The notes under the pieces are model-generated. The model searched no databases and was not told where the DNA came from. It worked only from the letters and a program-made list of their open reading frames with translations. Positions 1-12,101 of a stretch of DNA of 64,000 nt are shown in pieces. A program made the translations under genes and the position numbers. The stretch is from Rhypophila decipiens (lineage: Eukaryota > Ascomycota > Sordariomycetes > Sordariales > Naviculisporaceae). The stretch is taken from assembly GCA_033297075.1 (NCBI GenBank), contig MU858059.1:1-64000 (forward strand), written 5' to 3'. The number at the start of each line of letters is the position of its first letter. Position 1 is the stretch's first letter.

Positions 1-828
1 GTAAATAGCTTCAAAAATGGGGGTGGTTACCCTTGGGGGTGGTTGCCAAGCCTATTCCAACTGGGGGTCGTTCCATGTGGGGGTCTTGGCGTATAAACGG
101 GCACATGCAAAACCGCTTTCTCAGAGAAGACCACGAGTTCATTCCTCGTCCAAACCCACAAAATACATGCCGCTAGAATAAAGCTGAAGAATATCACCCT
201 AAGCACGGGAAATCTGTTCTATTCACCCTGAGCACGGGAAATCTGCTCTATTCACACCTCTGCACAACGCAGAGACACAAGTCCAAGAAAGAGAAAGCTC
301 CATAAGACCTGCACAAAACACACAGGCAGACGCTCTGGACCATGACGTGCTCCCACACACGCACACAAGACCTCCACACACAGCAGCCAGAAGACGTTCA
401 AAACTGCTAGTGAGAGGCGATCTGCAAACGCAGCTGCACACGCTACAAGACGCACGAGAACATGTGAGATCAGAACGAGAGTGTATAGCCAGTTTCTAAG
501 CCACACTGCCCACTCCTCGCTTCAGCCAGCTTTCCATGCCAGAAGAATCGCCCACGTAGTAATCGCACAGCGACAGCTATACAAGACCTGCTCAAGACGT
601 GCAGACACAGAGCCTTAGAACCTAAGAGCCATACCAAAGCCGTGCATCAGACCTAAGCCTTACGCGATCTATCTATCGCAGCTAGTACGTGGTCTGCTGA
701 TAAGACAGGCCAGCCCTGCTCTTGAAACTATTTTTTTTCTTTTCACTCTATGAGTAAACCTGTTACGTAATGGATATGACAATCATCAATTTGCAATTGC
801 TAGACTATTTTCAAGCGTAGGAAGCTGC
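1..828. other. Intergenic left edge, no gene recognised
   Basis: I see no convincing coding exon here. Short open frames on the minus strand (about 223-506) are low-complexity Cys/Val/Leu-rich and look accidental. The only structure noticed is a tandem duplication at 195-252. The right end is the 3' flank of the kynurenine monooxygenase gene. Confidence 0.5.
195..252. repeat. 29-bp direct tandem duplication
   Basis: Two adjacent copies of a 29-bp unit that starts CACCCTAAGCACGGGAAATC. The copies differ at two positions (A/G in the first third and T/C near the end). There are only two units and no protein context, so this could be replication slippage or a remnant of a larger repeat lying to the left of the window. 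Confidence 0.8.
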
Positions 829-2591
829 CTACTTCCGTTGGAAAACACCTGCCAAAGTCGTCAACAACCCCCCTAACCCATTCTCAACTACCCTTCTATA
901 CCTCATCCCGAGATAGATAGCACCGGACAATACAGGCAGTCCAACTCCACCCAAAAGCCCAGCAAGAAGAACCCTCCCTTGCCTTTCACTCTTGGCCACC
1001 ACCTCAGAGTACCTCTCGTTCCCGAACGAGACCCTCGAGTACTTTGTCTGCCAGCCCAAGCTAGGCACATAAACAGACATATACTCCTCAAGCGACTTCC
1101 TGAACCGATAGAGAGGCGACAGTACCGATGACCGCATCTCGATATAGTTCTGCAAGGCGAGGTCGATGATGGCGTGAGCGTCGGGGATCCTTACCGCCGT
1201 GTACTCCGCCAGCGCGCGTGCTCGTTGGGATGCAGCCGTGCCGTCGGAAGAGGCGTCGGCGTCAGAGTTCTCGTCCATGCGGGCGTGCTTGTCGAGTATG
1301 GCAAAGAGGATGCGCACGTCTTCGAGCCCCGCGTTCATGCCCTGCCCGTAGAAGGGGACCATGGCGTGGGCGGCGTCGCCTAGGATGACGGCCGAGGAGG
1401 AGTGGTGGTAGGGCTTGCATTTGATGCTGATCAGGGGGAGGTGAGGGTTTTGGTTGAACGAGGAGAGGAGGTCTGGGGGCGGGATCAAATTTGTCACGCC
1501 TGGGAAGTAGGTGTCGAAGAAGAGAGATATTTTGCTGGTGCCGTCGGGTTGGGAGGAGAAGGACTCGAGCTGGGAGAAGACAGCTGCTGGGGCGAATAAC
1601 GTGCATGTGAATGACCCGTCCTGGTTGATATGTTAGTTATGAGACAAGGTACATGGTGAAGAACACTGGGACATACCTCACTGGGAATGGCAATAAACAT
1701 GAATTCCCTGCCAGGCCAAATGTGGAGATGGTCTGGGGATATCTTGAACCTGGACAAGCTGCTCTTGCCATCCTGCGGCTTGATCTGAAACTCGCACCAC
1801 AGAGTATCGATATACTCTTGTTGATAGTCCATTCGGGTGTACTTCATCATGTGGTACCTGACAGCCGAGTGAGCGCCATCCGCACCAATCATGAGGTCGA
1901 AATCAACCTCGATCTCGGGGACGGTTTCCTTTGATTGCTCTGCGTCCTTGCGGATTTCAAACCATGCCTTGTTGTTCTTGAAATCAGCGCCTGTGAGTTT
2001 ATGATTGAAAAACAAGGTCACATTGGGCATGTCCTCTAGGATATCGAGCAGACGCTTGTTCAGCCCACCGCGATCAATTGCCAGGATAGCCTAGAGGGAA
2101 GGTGCACAGAGTTAGCTTGCGTGGATGTTTGATTTTTTTTTTTATACCAGATGATGAACTGGTACTCACCCTGCCGTGGATATCATAGTCCTGTGATACT
2201 TCATAGAGCTCGCCAGAGGGGTTCTTGCCATGAATCATACGTCCCCTCATGGGGAGAGTGACGGCAGTGACATGGTCGATGAGTTTCGGCTGCCCAGCAT
2301 GCCGCATAGCATTCAGTCCCCGCTCCGAAAGGGCTAGATTAATGGACCTCGTGAAGTTGAGCGGTGTCGTTGAGGGGTCTCGCAAGTCTGTTTCAGTCGG
2401 TCCGTGTAAGCAAGCGATTCTGTCACACAGCCAGAGCTGTCATGGATGCATTGCGTATACTAACCACTGCGCAACTCATAAACCTCGACATCATGGCCCC
2501 GATTTGCTGCATATATAGCGGCGAGTGATCCTACCGGACCGGCACCCACGATGACAACTTTCTGTTTTGTGGCCATTCTTGGTGCTGACAT
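829..2591 (-). CDS. BNA4: Kynurenine 3-monooxygenase
   Basis: FAD- and NADPH-dependent hydroxylase of the outer mitochondrial membrane. It converts kynurenine to 3-hydroxykynurenine on the way from tryptophan to NAD. Exons on the minus strand: 2591 (or 2576)-2465, 2387-2170, 2090-1677, 1620-829; introns of 77, 79 and 56 bp, all GT..AG. The protein is 516 aa from 2591 or 511 aa from the in-frame ATG at 2576, close to the usual fungal length. Visible motifs are the N-terminal dinucleotide fold [10 protein letters not shown], an arginine-rich LALSERG segment, [10 protein letters not shown], and [18 protein letters not shown], which closes the FAD site. A hydrophobic C-terminal segment ([20 protein letters not shown]) fits the known membrane anchor. 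It is divergently arranged with the methionine aminopeptidase gene. Which ATG is used is undecided. Confidence 0.93.
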
Positions 2592-3220
2592 GGGTTGGGG
2601 AATGCGGAGGCTCGCCTCAGGGTTCAGTTTGAATTCTGAGCGCAGCGATGATGCCTACTACGCTTTTACTGTTTCCCCGCCATGTGTCATAAACTTTGGG
2701 CTTCCATTTTTCTCTCATCAGCGACGTTGCATGGTCGAGATAAGGTTGGTTCATTGTGACGGGATGTAGGGGCGGCTCCATCTTGCCGAGGCGACCGCGC
2801 GATTAATAAGAGATCGGATGATGCCTGGGATTCTCCGGGAACAGTGGGCGCTTCTGCGCCTTCCAGCGATTTGGGGCCCTTTCACCCCGCTGCAACACTA
2901 TTAGGTAAGCAATGTGCCAGGAACCACACCACCAACGGGAACCCTGGCAGCCAACGACACATTGTTCCAGTTCTAGCCTGGAAAAATATCTTCAATCACC
3001 TGTGAACGAGTCAAGTCTGGTGGCAACGAACAGAGCACCTCAACCTCACCTTTAGTTTTTCATGTCTATAGAGCTATAAGAAGCTCACTTACTTGAATAA
3101 ATTACAAACGAATATTTTTTCCGGCGACAACGACCCGTCCACAGTCTTGTTTGCGACGCAAATTTCCCCGCGCCCTTGTTTGCGATTTGCCCCTCCAACA
3201 TCTCGACTCCCAAAGCCACC
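2592..3220. other. Divergent intergenic region between KMO and MAP1
   Basis: About 630 bp shared upstream region of two divergently transcribed housekeeping genes. Nothing coding is supported. A short A/T-rich stretch at about 3050-3120 lies just upstream of the aminopeptidase start and is probably its promoter and 5' leader. Confidence 0.5.
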
Positions 3221-4594
3221 ATGTCCGACGAACCGCCTACGAAAAGAAAGTGTCTCGGCGCCGACTGCGAGAATGATGCTTCATCCCTGCAATGCCCCAA
3301 GTGCTTGACCTTGGGCATCAAGGACAGCTTTTTCTGCTCTCAGGACTGCTTCAAGAAGAACTGGGTTGGTCGCATCATCTACCCCATGTCGCTTCTCCCG
3401 GAGCAACATTGCTAACCCTCATGCCCGCAGAATACACACAAGTCCATGCACAAACAAGAAAACAGTATTTTAGACCACCTCTTCCCTCCAAAGGCCGTTT
3501 CTAAACCAGATCCAGACACGGGCTACTTCAACCCTTTCCCCACGTTCGCCTTCACCGGACCCCTCCGACCCGTCTACCCTCTGTCCCCGAAACGCGAGGT
3601 TCCCAAGTCGATCCCACACCCCGACTACGCCGAAGATGGTATTCCCAAACTCGGCAGATCCCTCGTTAGGGCAAACAAGATCGAGCAGCTCGACGCCAAA
3701 GCCCAGGACGGTATGCGCAAGGTCTGCCGTCTGGCCAGAGAGGTACTCGACATTGCGGCGGCCGCTCTTCGACCCGGCATTACGACGGACGAGATTGACG
3801 AGATTGTGCACAAGGCCTGTATTGAACGGAATGTGAGGGCATCTGCAGCCTATGTACGCAACTTTGAAGTTTGAGCCCGCTGACCTTGTGCCGTAGTCTT
3901 ACCCTTCCCCGCTGAACTACAACCACTTCCCCAAGTCGGTCTGCACATCAGTAAACGAGGTCATCTGCCACGGTATTCCTGACAAGCGTGTCCTGCTCGA
4001 CGGCGATATTGTAAATCTCGATGTCACCTTATACCACGAAGGGTTCCATGGAGACTTAAACGAGACCTACTATGTTGGCGACAGGGCGAAGGCAGATCCT
4101 GATACGGTACGGGTTACGGAAGCCGCTCGCGAGTGTTTGGAAGAGGCTATCAAGCTGGTCAAGCCAGGTACTCTGTTCCGGGAGTTCGGTAATGCCATTG
4201 AGAAGCATGCCAAGTCCAAGAACTGCAGTGTTATCCGAACCTATGTTGGCCACGGCATCAATAAGATCTTCCACTGTCCGCCCAACATTCCCCACTACGC
4301 CAAGAACAAGGCGGTGGGTGAGTGCAAGCCAGGCATGACATTTACTATTGAGCCCATGATTGCTCTAGGGAAATATCGTGACATCACCTGGCCTGATAAC
4401 TGGACGAGCACAACCATTGATGGAAAGCGTACGGCCCAATTTGGTAAGTCTGCTTGCTGGTTCTTGGGATATTCCTGCTCTAACGAGAGATTACAGAACA
4501 CACACTGCTTGTTACCGAGACGGGCGTAGAGGTCTTGACGGCCCGTCTTCCCAACTCTCCCGGAGGCCCTGTCCCAATGCCTCCCACAAACTAA
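3221..4594 (+). CDS. MAP1: Methionine aminopeptidase type 1
   Basis: Cytosolic metalloprotease that removes the initiator methionine from nascent chains at the ribosome. Exons 3221-3364, 3431-3832, 3897-4443 and 4497-4594 give 396 aa. The second donor is the GTGAGG at 3833, because this restores the family sequence [11 protein letters not shown]; reading on to the later GTACGC would insert nine odd residues. The N-terminus carries the zinc-finger pair typical of eukaryotic type 1 enzymes (CLGADC, CPKC, CSQDC, residues about 11-43). The catalytic domain shows the five metal ligands in order: Asp in [14 protein letters not shown] (two Asp), His in [11 protein letters not shown], Glu in FTIEPM, and Glu in [10 protein letters not shown]. 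Complete. Confidence 0.95.
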
Positions 4595-5691
4595 AAGTAT
4601 TGTATCTGTACAATGATCATGGTGTCCCGCTTACACCGGAGATCAGCATGGTTGAAAAGAGGCGGAGCAAGTGTATGGCCCGTCGCTGGTTCTATTCGGG
4701 GATGACCACATCTTGACCGCGACAGAGCTTGGTGGGGCTTGATAGAGACCCTTCAGGTCTTCTTAGCAAATGCACCAAAAGACTAACATGGACGCTGCTC
4801 GTGATGGTCTGTGCAAGGCTGTTTGAAGCCTATCATCACATTAACCATGTTTAGAAAACCTTCTGTCTACACTGGGCGTCAGATAGAGTTTAAATGCGTT
4901 GGTGCTGACACTAGAGGAGGCTGGGTGGCATCTTTTCCATACTTTGCCTCAATTACGTTAGTTTGTGGCTTCACAGAACGTATTCGAGAATTGGAAAGAT
5001 TGAGGTGCCTAGGATGAGCGAAAAAGAAAAAAGCAAATGTCCCGTATTGCAGGCATATAGCGTACTGATAAGCCTAAAAACATCCATAACGATGAAGAGT
5101 CTCAAATTGATTAGATGACCATCGCTGCTGGGTTCGTCTTGGAGGCTGCTTGGACCGGTTCCAGCCAGCCGGACTGCTCCAATCCCTGCAAGCCTCGAAT
5201 GCCGTTCTGCCCCGCCCTCCCGCGAGAGCCAAGCGTTGGAAGCTTTGGCCACCCGAAGAGCTTTCATCATCGAGATTTGGATCCAGTGATTGTTCCAGGC
5301 TCCAACCACCAACCACTCAGTCCACCAACTCCTTGACAAAAATCCAACGTCTCCACGCAGCCCACGCATCCACGCTGGCAGTCTAATAACCACGTGTGAA
5401 GAGCTTCGTTCCTATTTCACTTTCTCCTCCCAGCCACGCCGCATTTGACAACCACCTAAACCATCATCATCCTCTCCGCGACCGCATTTCCTCAAAACCC
5501 TAGGCTCCTACTTGTCGATTTCGACCCGCCTCACACTCACCAGACTGTCAACACTTCCACCCTTATCACCGCTCAACATATCGCGCACTCATCCTGAAAG
5601 ATCTCGGCGCCCTACCTGCACTCCGAATACGGCCTTCGCAACGGTTTGATTGATAGCTTCGAAAACAAAAGATCTCCTACAACCGGTCAAG
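4595..5691. other. Intergenic, no gene recognised
   Basis: About 1.1 kb between two genes on the same strand. It contains the 3' flank of MAP1 and the leader of ERV14. The part from about 5400 to 5690 is C/T-rich, as in many fungal 5' leaders. A CCACGTG box sits at about 5391. Open frames here on either strand lack family features. Confidence 0.4.
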
Positions 5692-6340
5692 ATGTCGGGC
5701 GAAGCGTGGTTATACCTTGTCGCCGTGCTGATAAATGCCGTCAACCTCTTCCTCCAAGTCTTCTTCACAATTATGTACAGCGATCTCGAATGGTACGTGT
5801 CTCGCTGTACCCCAAACCGTCGATTCGGTGCCTCTGCAGACTTTGGCGCACTGGACCTTCTTATCTCGGGTGTTCGTGTGCTAACCTGGGTCCGGTTCTC
5901 CTGATAGCGATTACATCAACCCCATCGATCTTTGCAACCGCTTGAACACCTACATCATTCCCGAAGTCGCCGTACATGGATTCCTCACCTTTTTATTCCT
6001 GATCAACGGATACTGGGTGCCACTGATCCTCAACTTGCCGCTCTTGGGATGGAACGTTAAGAAGTAAGTGGACGTTCCGGGCGTCAATCTTGAACCAAGG
6101 AATGGTTGCGCTGACCAGATACCAGGATCGTGGACAATACGCACCTTTTGGATGCAACCGAGATCTTCCGCAAGCTTAATGTCCACAAGAAGGTGCGCAA
6201 AGACGTCTGTTCCTGGAGTGGCTTCGAATTGCTAATATTATCCGCAGGAATCTTTCACCAAGCTCGGTTTCCATCTCGTGCTGTTCTTCTTCTACCTCTA
6301 CAGCATGATTGTCGCCCTCATCAAGGACGAGGCCCACTAA
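5692..6340 (+). CDS. ERV14: ER-vesicle cargo receptor, ERV14/cornichon family
   Basis: Small membrane protein of COPII vesicles that binds transmembrane cargo and hands it to Sec24 for exit from the ER. Four exons, 5692-5792, 5908-6063, 6126-6192 and 6248-6340, give 138 aa, the exact usual family length. The three junctions restore the conserved sequence: [37 protein letters not shown], and [15 protein letters not shown]. Three hydrophobic segments are visible: about residues 7-29, 52-78, and 112-132 near the C-terminus. All introns are short with standard borders. Complete, with nothing unusual. Confidence 0.96.
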
Positions 6341-7233
6341 AGCCGCGCCCTCGACCGCGCTGACAAACGTCTTGCTCTGTTTCTACCGCGAGGGTGGAAC
6401 CGAATGGGCCACTGTTCCAATACTCGCAGTGAATAGCTGACATATACGAATAATGCTTCCGAGAGAAGATAACGACAGACCGGCCTGGTCTCAGGTCGGT
6501 CAGGAGAGTTGGGATGAGGGAAAGATATGATTCTCACGGGCGAACAATGACATTGGGACGGATTCGGCTGGCTTTCTGTCATGATGATTAATGGTGCTGG
6601 AATTCTGTGCGCATCGGACGGGTCTGGTTATTGGAATATTAGAAACCCTGGCCTTGTGATTCGCGGGTTAACAACTCTTTGGTAACATTTGTTTTCCTTC
6701 TATGTTAGAGGGAGGGAAACGAGAGAAATTAATGGCGTGGTTCGTTTTCTCATAACAATGTACGGAGTTTCCAGTATGGTTCTGCCTTCAGCGTTCATGT
6801 GGGCGGTTTGATATATAGGAGGTAATGGCTGTTTCATGTCCTATTGAGACGCGGTACTGGTCTCCTCTGTTATCTTTGCGCAAGATTACGCTGATCAACT
6901 TCTTCAAGAGGTCATCGCCCAACTACCTAATCATAAACAGGTTTCGTTTCAAGCCGGATTTTGCTATGATAGAACAAGCTTCCAGTTTACTTTTAGCCTT
7001 GGTCTGTTCTGCGCAACGCACACGCAGTCTTGGCCCGTGCACAGGACCTCAACGGCCAAGGCCCGATCCTCCGTGATTGCTTACATAAACATGTTTTGTA
7101 CCATGCAACTGCGACCAAACCTTGAACTGCATCCCGTATCCGTATTTCGTAACGCAAACCAATAACCCATAAACTTGCACAGCACTCAACCACTCGACGA
7201 CATCCCTACGCGACTCTTTGCATGACATAAGTA
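6341..7233. other. Intergenic, no gene recognised
   Basis: About 890 bp between ERV14 and PRP17, both on the plus strand. It holds the ERV14 3' flank and the PRP17 promoter and leader. I find no coding exon or repeat with support. Confidence 0.4.
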
Positions 7234-8910
7234 ATGGCAGACTTTGGCGACTACCCGCCCAATCTCTCGGTCAAGGATGCGCTCGTTGTGCGACAAGAAG
7301 CGACAGCGGACCACGCCGTCGTTCCCTACAGTGGTGAAGTGCTCCTCCGAGCGAAGCATGGACCTGCGAACCCTTTCAAGGACGAGACGACGATCGAAAA
7401 CAGCTCTTTGAAGAGGAAAAACGTCTTGACAGGCCTCGCCCAGGAGACATTTATCAGCGAACACACATTCCGCAGCAAACACCGCGCTGTCGAGCGAGGC
7501 GACGGCCCTGAGCGCGAGTACCTCTCGGGAACACAACTCAAGGACCGCGCCGCTAGCATAAGAGCGAAACGCGAAGGAAAGGGCAAGGCCACAATCGCCG
7601 ACGGTGATGGCGCCTATGTTGGGCCCTGGGCCAAATACAAGGCCGCCGAGTACGAGGAGGTAGAGGTTAACGAGGATGAGCTAGGGAGCGACGAGGAATA
7701 CGAGGTAGTCGAGGAGGAAGAGGAGTATGTGCCCAGTGGGACCATGGTCCAAGCCCCGTCGACGTCACTGGCGAGGAGGAAAGAGGTGGAAGAACTGGGC
7801 GAGGAGACCACCACGTTCCATGGGGAGAACGAGTACGACTACCAAGGGCGGACCTACATGCACGTGCCGCAGGATTTGGGTTATTCTCTCCAGAAAGAGC
7901 TCGGGAGCTTCACCAACTTTATCCCCAAGAAGCTCATCCACACGTGGCGGCACCACAACAAACCGGTCACAGCTCTGCAACTTTTCCCACGGTCAAGTCA
8001 TCTCGGACTGTCGGGCAGCACAGATGGCACGGTCAAGATATGGGATGTATACCGTTCCAAGGAGCTTCTCCGCACCTTCTCGGGACACTCCAAGGCAATC
8101 ACCGATCTTTCGTTCAACAGGGACGGCACGCAGTTCTTGTCGGGTGCGTTTGACAGGCAGATCAAGTTGTGGGATACGGAGACAGGTCAATGTGTCAACC
8201 GCTTCAGCTCGGGCAAGACGCCGCATGTCATCCGCTTCAACCCGTCGGCCGAGCAGGGCCACGAGTTCTTGGCGGGCTTGTCGGATAACAGGATACTTCA
8301 GTACGATACCCGAGCAGGCAATGATCCCATCCAGGAATACGATCATCACTTGGGGGCCATCAACACTCTTGAGTTTGTCGATGAGAATCGCCGGTTCATG
8401 TCCACATCCGATGATCGCTCGCTGAGGGTCTGGGAATATGGGATCCCTGTGGAGATCAAGACAATTAGGTATGTGTTTTTCTTTCTTGCCATACCATCTC
8501 AACCTGCAAACGTATGCTAACCTTGCCTTAGTGAACCTGACATGTTTGCGCTCACCAAGTCCACCAAGCACCCCAGCGGAAAATACGTGCTCTACCAGTG
8601 CAGTGACAACTCCATCGTTGCCTACTCGGCCGCCTCGGACAAGTTCAGACAGAACCGCAAAAAGTCGTGGCGCGGGCACAACACGGCCGGCAGTGCCATC
8701 GGGCTTACCTGCAGCCCCGACGGGCAGTTCGTCGTCTCTGGGGACACGGGCGGATACGTCTGCTTTTGGGATTTCAAGGCCTGCAAGATGTATCACAAAA
8801 TTCAAGTGGATTCTTCAGGGGGTGCCGTCAACTGCGTTGCTTGGTCTGAGCAGGAGACCAGCAAGGTGTTTACGGCGGGTGCCAAGGGCGAGATCAAGAT
8901 GTGGGATTAA
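7234..8910 (+). CDS. PRP17: Pre-mRNA splicing factor Prp17/Cdc40, WD40 protein
   Basis: Second-step spliceosome factor with a C-terminal WD40 propeller. Exons 7234-8468 and 8532-8910 give 537 aa; the 63-bp intron falls inside the propeller and the join restores KTI-SEPDMFALTK. The N-terminal third contains the family segment GPANPFKDE (about residues 44-52) and an acidic stretch at about 145-170. A conserved linker, YMHVPQDLGYSL and IPKKLIHTWRHH, follows before the repeats. WD signatures such as GSTDGTVKIWD, GAFDRQIKLWD, STSDDRSLRVWE and GAKGEIKMWD are clear, the last ending the protein. Complete. Family assignment is strong because both the linker and the propeller match. Confidence 0.94.
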
Positions 8911-9921
8911 AACACATCTACTCCGTAACGATACGACAAACTGGCATCTCGACGCAAAGGAAGGGAAAAACGGGTATTCACATCATTTTGCATGGCGTTG
9001 CGGGGCATGGACTTTGTTTCACGGAATGGATTATAGAGAGAGACTTGATACCACTCATTTAAGAGTCAACACCACGAACATGGAGACGGAAGAGTGGAAG
9101 TTGCCGCCGGTCGGAAGTATGGGAATGACACTGCATCCAAACTGTTCCCACAATACCATTGTTGTCGTGCAACTCCACATTCGCCTCCTTGTCCCGAACC
9201 AGCCGCTGCCATCTCCATTCTTCACCTGCATCGATTACAAATCAAAGCAACCAAATGTCAAAATACTACGTCACGTACCTGGACCAGACTAAAGGCACAT
9301 GCACGTTGGTTTCATCAGCACCAAGCCTCAGCCAGCCAATACCTGGCTCTCAAATCTAGGTGCCGAGGTATCGACATTGTAGTATGGGCCTTGATACCCG
9401 CTATTTCTCCAACTTAGGGGTGTGACGATGGTTCTTGGGCAAGCTAAGCTGTCTTGGAGGTGGTTCCCCCACCCGAGAAGCACACAATCTAACAAGCATT
9501 TTTAAGGATAGATGGGTGTGAGGCCATCTGCGTTGGACTGCTGGTGTGGTATTTCCCCCCCTTTTTCTCGATCCGTCCATTGGGTCGCGTAACACTCGGG
9601 ATCGGATAGGTTTCCGGCAGTCGACCTAGCCGGGAGTGAGCTACTTTGCCACGGATAGATCATCGCCAACCCAAAGTGTACCTTGGCTGTTCCCGGCTTC
9701 TCATAGGTGGGTTTTCAACTACAAGTCATGTTGCTATCTATGACGCGGGATCAAAGACATTTATATACGCCCCTTTTGCCCCGTAGTCTATAAAGCTGAA
9801 GTGAAGCCTTGTAATTTGGTTTCATTCATAAGAGATCTTGATCACCTCATCTTGTCCTTATAACACCAAGTCATCACTCAAACCACAACAGCTGGCCAGT
9901 ACCTCGTGATCTCAAGTAAAC
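8911..9921. other. Intergenic, no gene recognised
   Basis: About 1 kb. The open frame running on from PRP17 (to about 9292) is the intron-retained reading and has no family features. A TATA-like sequence lies near the right end (see the separate entry). Confidence 0.4.
9762..9767 (+). promoter_or_regulatory. Possible TATA box of the downstream reductase
   Basis: TATATA in the context CATTTATATACGCC, about 155 bp upstream of the reductase ATG. Placement is reasonable for a fungal gene with a leader of about 100 bp, but this rests on sequence alone. Confidence 0.3.
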
Positions 9922-11097
9922 ATGAAGGAAGCATTCGTCAGCGAGGGTAAGATGCTCCGTCCACGACGCAAAGACGGATAAAAAAAAATTAAAACTAACA
10001 CGGGATACCACATAGACCTCAAAGTCCAAATCATCGACACCCCCATCCCAGAGTTGACCGCCCCAGACCAAATCCTCATCAAGGTCGTGGTGACGGGGAC
10101 CAACCCAAAGGACTGGAAGGCCATCCGGCGATACACCCCCCAGCTGGAGAAATACAACGGCGCCAACACGGGCGACGACATAGCAGGCGTAGTCGAACAA
10201 GTCGGCTCCTCGGTCTACGAATTCAAACCCGGCGACCGGGTAGCCGCCTTCCACGAGATGATGACCCCGGCAGGCAGCTTCGCCGAGTACGCCATCGCCT
10301 ACCAGCACTGCACCTTCCACATCCCGCCCACGACTACCTTTGAGGAAGCAGCTGCTCTGCCCCTGGCAGCCATGACAGCCGCCATAGGCCTCTACCGCAA
10401 CCTCGGGCTCCCTCAGCCCTGGTCCCCGCCTAATCCCAGCCCTCATTCTGCCCCTTTGCCCCTAATCATCTACGGCGCCTCCTCAGCAGTGGGCTTCTAC
10501 GCCCTCCAGTTCGCCCTCAAGTCCAATATCCACCCGCTCATCTGCGTCGCTGGCCGCGCGGGGAACGATTACATCCTGCCCTACCTGGACAAGTCCAAGG
10601 GCGACGTGCTAATCGACTACCGCGACGGGCAAGAAAAAGTAATCGACGCAATACTCAAATCTGCCCCTAAAGGAGGTTCTCCTCCAATCCTACACGCGTT
10701 CGACGCGGTATCAGAACACGGCTCTCCTTTTCAAATCGCCCAGGTCTTTGCCGCGCAGCAGCAGCAGCAAACAGGAAGTAGTAGTAGTAAACCAAAAGTC
10801 ACATTTGTCCTGGCCGGTCCCAAGGAAGGTATACCGGACGATGGGTCGGTCGAGAGTAGTATCACCCTTGTGGCGGATGCGCATAACCCAGACAACGGCA
10901 GAGAGTTTGCCCATGTTTATTTTCGGTATATTAGTCTCGGGCTGGCTGAGGGCTGGTTTAAAGGCCATCGACAAGAGGTTATCCCTGGGGGATTGGCAGG
11001 TGTGCGGACTGCGCTGGAGAATTTGAAGGGTGGCAAGGCTAGTGGTATCAAGTATGTTATGCGGATTGGGGAGACTGAGGGGGTAGCGCGGAAGTGA
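9922..11097 (+). CDS. Medium-chain dehydrogenase/reductase, trans-enoyl reductase-like
   Basis: Zinc-independent NADPH-dependent reductase of the quinone oxidoreductase group. Relatives include the stand-alone enoyl reductases that work beside fungal polyketide synthases, but no such synthase is in this window. A 25-nt first coding exon (9922-9946) joins 10016-11097 across a 69-bp intron, giving 368 aa beginning MKEAFVSEDLKV. Visible features are the GroES-like N-terminal half with TNPKDWKAIRR, GDDIAGVVEQVG and PGDRVAAF, and a Rossmann segment YGASSAVGFYALQFAL at about residues 165-180. A glutamine/serine-rich insertion (QQQQQTGSSSS) near residue 250 is probably a surface loop. I see no catalytic or structural zinc cysteines. 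The substrate cannot be deduced. Confidence 0.85.
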
Positions 11098-12101
11098 GTT
11101 TGTTCATTGTTTATTTTGGATGGAGGATTTATTAGGACTACGTAGGGAAGGAAATGGTAGGTAGTGTTTCTTGTGTGTCTGTATATTCATGTTATTTCAC
11201 AATAGTCTGCAACCGCCTTCAAGACGAATCATCTTCTGCTCATTCTGTGACTTTGACCAGGTATGTTTGGGTACCTGGGTATCTTGCTCTAGTCGTTAAA
11301 CTGTGGAAAGGAGACAAGGAGGAATGGATCAACTTGGTGACCCGCCATATGTCCTTGATCTCCCAGCACTGGTGGGATATCTATCTGCTTGCCCGGGTCG
11401 GGGCGCATTGACTGGTTAAGTTGGTGAAGTTGTCCCAGTCTTTGTAGAGGCACTTTTTTGTTTTGAATCACGGTCCTCAGGTACTTGGAGGAGGAGGAAG
11501 AGGACGGACTGAGTATCGAGATGACGTTGTAGCTTTTTCTCTCTTTCGATCCTTGGTGTGCATCTGGGAAGGGAAAGTAGCGTTGGCTGTAGGGGCTGTA
11601 CTGCTATAGGCATGGCTCAAGTTCTGGAGGACTTGGACAGTTTATACCATACCCTTTACGCCGCAACTCGTGTTTATATTTATTCAGGCTTTCAAATACC
11701 CAGAAAACCGAGGCCAAGCCCCCCATGAAACTCTTGTTTATGGCTATGGTGATGGTACGGAGGATTTGTTCACCATTTGTCTAGAACTGCTGTGCATTAA
11801 CTTATCGCACATTCACCGTAGAATATTGGTACCAACTGTATTGAGGCCAATTGATATTGGACTAGAAGGGAATTCTTTTATGTTGTGTGACTATCTGTAA
11901 CATTTGTGCCTCAACGCACAGCCGTGATACTTCTAATACTGAGGCAAAAGGACTTCGCTGTGCAGACATACTCTAGTCTAGGCCTATAAATGATGTCGTA
12001 CCGAGAAATATCATGGCCTGGCATCTCTGCATTGCGCGGCATGACTTTAGTCCCCTCTCCATGTACTCCATGAATGACCCAATATGCCCATTTTACCAGC
12101 C
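11098..12101. other. Convergent intergenic region, no gene recognised
   Basis: About 1 kb between convergent genes. Several short open frames exist but none has a recognisable motif or plausible splice partners. Confidence 0.4.

Noticed and set aside
3833..3874. Extension of MAP1 exon 2 through VRASAAY
   Set aside because: It inserts residues between ERN and SYPSPLNY that break the family consensus; the earlier GTGAGG donor removes them.
7727..8425. 232-aa plus-strand frame inside PRP17
   Set aside because: Shadow frame of a well-supported WD40 gene; Ser/Arg-rich with no features.
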